Assembly (NCBI GenBank): GCA_934565795.1
Contig: CAKTIM010000021.1
Location: 1 to 42,971, forward strand
DNA length: 42,971 nucleotides
DNA from: an uncultured Oscillospiraceae bacterium
GTDB lineage: Bacteria > Bacillota > Clostridia > Oscillospirales > Oscillospiraceae
Reading direction: 5' to 3'
Every line of letters starts with the position of its first letter. Positions within the stretch are counted from its first letter, which is position 1. Below the pieces are notes generated by a model that worked only from the letters and a program-made list of their open reading frames with translations, had not been told where the DNA came from and ran no database searches. This document shows positions 40,450 to 42,971 of this stretch, piece by piece. The translations under genes were made by a program, and so were the position numbers.

Positions 40450-41973
40450 TTATTCTGCGCGTTTGGCGCCGGCCATGTACAGGCCCAGGGTCTGCACATC
40501 GGTGGTCTTGGGGTTAAACTCGCCCACGATCTCTCCCTCGTACATCACGAGGATGCGGTCGGACAGGTTCATCACCTCGTCCAGCTCCAGGGAGACCAGC
40601 AGCACCGCCTTCCCGGCGTCCCGCTGGGCGATGATCTGCTTGTGAATGTACTCAATTGCGCCCACATCCAGGCCGCGGGTGGGCTGCACCGCGATCAGCA
40701 GCTGCGGCTCCCGGTCGATCTCACGGGCGACAATGGCCTTCTGCTGGTTGCCGCCGGACATGCTGCGGGTAATGGTGGCGCTGCCCTGGCCGCTGCGCAC
40801 GTCATACTGCTGGCTCAGCCGGTCGGAGTATTCCCGCACCGCCTTGCTGCGGACAAAGCCCAGGTGCTGGAATTCCGGCTCCCGGAAACGCTGGAGCACC
40901 ATATTGTTTTCCAATGTATAGTCCAGCACCAGGCCGTGCTTGTGCCGATCCTCCGGGATGTGGGACAGGCCCATGGCGTTGCGCTGGCGGATGGAGGCGT
41001 GGGTCACGTCCTTGCCATCCAGAATGATCTTGCCGCTGCTCATTTTTTCCAGGCCGGTCAGGGCGTGGATGAACTCGGTCTGGCCGTTGCCCTCGATGCC
41101 GGCGAGGCAGACGATTTCTCCCTCGCGCACCTCCAGGCTGACGTTCTTCACCGCATTGTTGTTATGCAGCTTGGAGGGAACCGTCATGTTCTCCACCTGC
41201 AGGATCACCCGGCCCGGCTCCTTGTCCTGCTTTTCGGACACCAGCTGCACGTCTCTGCCCACCATCAGGCGGGACATCTCCTCCACGGAGGTGTCGGCCA
41301 CTTCCACGGTTCCCATGTATTTTCCCTTGCGCAGCACGGAGCAGCGGTCGGCCACCGCCTTGATCTCGGCAAGCTTGTGGGTGATGAAGAGGATGGACTT
41401 GCCCTCAGCCTTAAAAGAGCGCATGATGTCCATCAGCTCGTCAATCTCCTGGGGGGTGAGCACGGCGGTCGGTTCGTCGAAAATCAGGATTTCGTTATCC
41501 CGGTACAGCATTTTCAGGATTTCCACCCTCTGCTGCATGCCCACGGAGATATCCTCGATCTTTGCGTCGGGATCCACCTTCAGGCCGTAGCGCTCGGACA
41601 GCTCCATCACCCGCTGGCGGGCCGCCTTGCGGTTGACCACTGCGCCCTTCATCGGCTCCGCGCCCAGAATGATGTTATCCAGAACCGTAAAGCACTCCAC
41701 CAGCTTGAAATGCTGGTGCACCATGCCGATGTGCAGCGCCGTGGCATCGTTGGGATTGTTGATATGTACAACCTGCCCGTCCTTTTTGATCGTGCCCGAT
41801 TCCGGCTGATACAGGCCGAACAGAACGCTCATCAAGGTGGATTTGCCCGCACCGTTTTCGCCCAACAACGCATGAATTTCCCCCCGCCGCAGCTGGAGGG
41901 TGACATTATCGTTGGCCTTGATGCCTGGGAACTCCTTGGTGATGTTCAGCATCTCGATCACATAGTCCTCCAT
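40450..41973 (-). CDS. Nucleoside ABC transporter ATPase, double NBD (YufO/NupO type)
   Basis: 507 residues from the ATG preceded by AGGAG at 7 nt. Domain 1 has Walker A GENGAGKST, signature ISVGMQQRVEI and Walker B LIFDEPTAVL. Domain 2 has the family's degenerate P-loop GIEGNGQTEF, signature MSGGNQQKA and VQPTRGLDVGA, which is the normal wording of the NupO/YufO branch. It powers the two permeases encoded downstream. No BmpA-type binding-protein gene is in the window, either upstream or downstream, so it must be encoded elsewhere. Confidence 0.92.
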   Translation of the reverse strand: MEDYVIEMLNITKEFPGIKANDNVTLQLRRGEIHALLGENGAGKSTLMSVLFGLYQPESGTIKKDGQVVHINNPNDATALHIGMVHQHFKLVECFTVLDNIILGAEPMKGAVVNRKAARQRVMELSERYGLKVDPDAKIEDISVGMQQRVEILKMLYRDNEILIFDEPTAVLTPQEIDELMDIMRSFKAEGKSILFITHKLAEIKAVADRCSVLRKGKYMGTVEVADTSVEEMSRLMVGRDVQLVSEKQDKEPGRVILQVENMTVPSKLHNNNAVKNVSLEVREGEIVCLAGIEGNGQTEFIHALTGLEKMSSGKIILDGKDVTHASIRQRNAMGLSHIPEDRHKHGLVLDYTLENNMVLQRFREPEFQHLGFVRSKAVREYSDRLSQQYDVRSGQGSATITRSMSGGNQQKAIVAREIDREPQLLIAVQPTRGLDVGAIEYIHKQIIAQRDAGKAVLLVSLELDEVMNLSDRILVMYEGEIVGEFNPKTTDVQTLGLYMAGAKRAE

Positions 41974-42004
41974 AGAGTCACTCCTATCCCGGTTTGATTG
42001 TCTT

Positions 42005-42033
42005 ATTATAGCGTATTTTTGCAAAGAACACAA
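42005..42033 (-). promoter_or_regulatory. Promoter of the nucleoside ABC operon
   Basis: TTGTGT, 17 nt, TATAAT on the minus strand, about 25 nt upstream of the first ATG. The rest of the 42,034-42,214 gap is AT-rich and must hold the promoter of the divergent cystatin-like gene, but I see no clear hexamer pair for it. Confidence 0.7.
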
Positions 42034-42214
42034 TAGAAAATATATAATTCGTTCACTTTTTGTAAATCTTCATCAAACAGTCCTTATCTTCATATTCAGT
42101 GCTGCGGTGTGTCTGCAAAAAAATCTTTCAGCTGCAACATTTCTGTCCACTCAGCTGTATCCTGGATAGAGCGTGCAAAAGCGGCTCAATCGCAAACGGA
42201 AAAGGAGATAAAAT

Positions 42215-42859
42215 ATGAAAAATGCAATTGGAATGATTCTGGCGGTCGTCATGGCCATCGCATGCATGTGCTTCGTGCAGGCGGCCGCTGCGGAGCAGAT
42301 GGAGGCAGAGGTGCTGGGTGGATGGGAGCGCCCTGAAAGCCCGGAAATTACCGAGGAAATTCAGACATTGTGCGGCAACGCCTTCGAGGGCATGACCGGC
42401 GTCTCCTACACGCCGGTGGCACTGCTGGGTACGCAGGTCGTGGCCGGGACAAATTACCGCATTCTGTTTCGCTCCGCTCCCGCCGCACCGGGTGCAGAGG
42501 AGACCTACGCCATCGGTACGCTGTATGAGGACTTGGATGGAAACGTGACGCTGACGGATATGCAGCGCAGTGAGATTGAACCAGGCATCAATGGTCTTGA
42601 GGGCGGCTGGGTGCAATCCGACTCCCCCGTTATCACCAAGCAGGTACAGCATATCTTTGAGTGTGCAATGGACGGTCTGGTAGGTGTGGATTATCAGCCC
42701 ATTGCCCTGCTGAGCAGTCAGGTCGTCGCAGGTACCAACTACGCTGTCGTCTGTGAAGCCACAGTTATATCCCCTGATGCAGCTTCCTGTTACGCGATTG
42801 TATACGTAAACGAAGCGCTGGACGGAACTGCCGCACTGCTGGATATCGTCATTCTCTGA
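42215..42859 (+). CDS. Secreted protein with two tandem cystatin-like repeats
   Basis: 214 residues; AAAGGAG precedes the ATG by 8 nt. Residues 1-26 are a signal peptide ending AAA. The mature protein is two homologous repeats of about 95 residues (33-118 and 128-214). Each has GGW, a helix with SPxITxxxQ, GVxYxPxALL, then QVVAGTNY (74-81 and 169-176), and a last hairpin with YEDLDGN or NEALDGT. QxVxG is the hallmark loop of cystatin cysteine-protease inhibitors, and the preceding Gly and helix are in the right order. The second, Pro-Trp hairpin of animal cystatins is not seen. No lipobox or wall anchor is visible, so it is probably released. Inhibition of papain-like proteases is plausible but unproven; the fold alone does not guarantee it. 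Confidence 0.85.
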   Translation: MKNAIGMILAVVMAIACMCFVQAAAAEQMEAEVLGGWERPESPEITEEIQTLCGNAFEGMTGVSYTPVALLGTQVVAGTNYRILFRSAPAAPGAEETYAIGTLYEDLDGNVTLTDMQRSEIEPGINGLEGGWVQSDSPVITKQVQHIFECAMDGLVGVDYQPIALLSSQVVAGTNYAVVCEATVISPDAASCYAIVYVNEALDGTAALLDIVIL

Positions 42860-42897
42860 GGCAAAACACCGCTCTGCTGTTCGTGAAGCAAGCCGAA

Positions 42898-42929
42898 AAG
42901 CCCCCGGAAGCGGTTGCTTCCGGGGGCTT
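42898..42929. terminator. Terminator between converging genes
   Basis: A perfect 14-bp stem, AAGCCCCCGGAAGC/GCTTCCGGGGGCTT, with loop GGTT. The minus-strand side ends in TTTTCGG; the plus-strand tail is only weakly T-rich. It separates the cystatin-like gene from a gene that probably enters from the right edge. Confidence 0.75.
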
Positions 42930-42950
42930 GGGTTATTGGGTGCGATTCAA

Positions 42951-42971
42951 TCAGGCAATCTCGTTGACGGT
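42951..42971 (-). CDS. Possible C-terminal end of a gene entering from the right
   Basis: On the minus strand the last bases read TVNEIA followed by TGA, just upstream of the strong hairpin. The position suits the end of a convergent gene, but six codons prove nothing. Confidence 0.25.
   Translation of the reverse strand, partial: TVNEIA

Noticed and set aside
39400..41997. An 865-codon plus-strand open frame across the nucleoside ABC genes
   Set aside because: It is antisense to well-recognised permease and ATPase genes, has no family features and no ribosome site; it arises from GC-rich codon use.

Overview
The window looks like a chromosomal segment of a Gram-positive gut Clostridia member, most likely Oscillospirales (Ruminococcaceae/Oscillospiraceae-like). 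This is inferred from GC-rich genes with AT-rich consensus sigma-A promoters, strong AGGAGG-type ribosome sites, lipoprotein-style solute-binding proteins, cobalamin and preQ1 riboswitches, a BspA-type leucine-rich-repeat surface protein, and families of palindromic intergenic repeats. No rRNA, tRNA, CRISPR array, transposase or phage gene was seen.

Layout. (a) 1-5669 (-): a very large secreted leucine-rich-repeat protein that runs off the left edge. (b) 5750-6610: a mosaic of palindromic repeats. (c) 6733-12617 (+): a TetR regulator, a GH2 glycosidase, a GPH-family symporter and a GH36 alpha-galactosidase, joined by 4-8 nt overlaps; the operon ends in a 151-bp palindrome. (d) 12823-18882 (-): a ribose/galactose-type ABC importer (binding protein, permease, double ATPase, permease) ending with a GH4 alpha-galactosidase, divergent from an AraR-like GntR/LacI hybrid regulator (19314-20405, +). 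(e) 20593-21917 (+): TetR regulator plus RibD-C/DHFR-like reductase. (f) 21978-26763 (-): maltodextrin importer MalEFG (no ATPase) plus a GH13 enzyme, divergent from a LacI-family regulator (26984-27994, +). (g) 28091-33121 (-): a vitamin B12 uptake operon. A cobalamin riboswitch with its own terminator precedes a secreted fusion protein (unknown beta-rich module plus half of a BtuF-like fold), a full BtuF, BtuC, and a BtuD with an extra C-terminal domain. (h) 33150-33530: a second palindromic repeat cluster, inverted relative to the one near 6.1 kb. (i) 33581-34261 (-): QueT transporter under a preQ1-I riboswitch. (j) 34269-38163 (-): lipoprotein, GNAT/histidine-phosphatase fusion, ABC ATPase and ABC-2 permease. 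(k) 38282-42033 (-): BmpA-type nucleoside ABC importer lacking its binding protein. (l) 42215-42859 (+): a secreted protein with two cystatin-like repeats.

Together the window is a scavenging region. Alpha- and beta-galactosides enter by a symporter or an ABC importer and are cut by GH2, GH36 and GH4 enzymes. Maltodextrins enter by MalEFG and are cut by GH13. Vitamin B12, queuosine precursors and probably nucleosides are also imported. Almost every transcription unit has a readable promoter, and most have a visible operator, riboswitch or terminator. The items I consider most novel are the riboswitch-controlled half-BtuF fusion protein, the tandem cystatin-like secreted protein, and the pair of inverted repeat clusters flanking about 27 kb.
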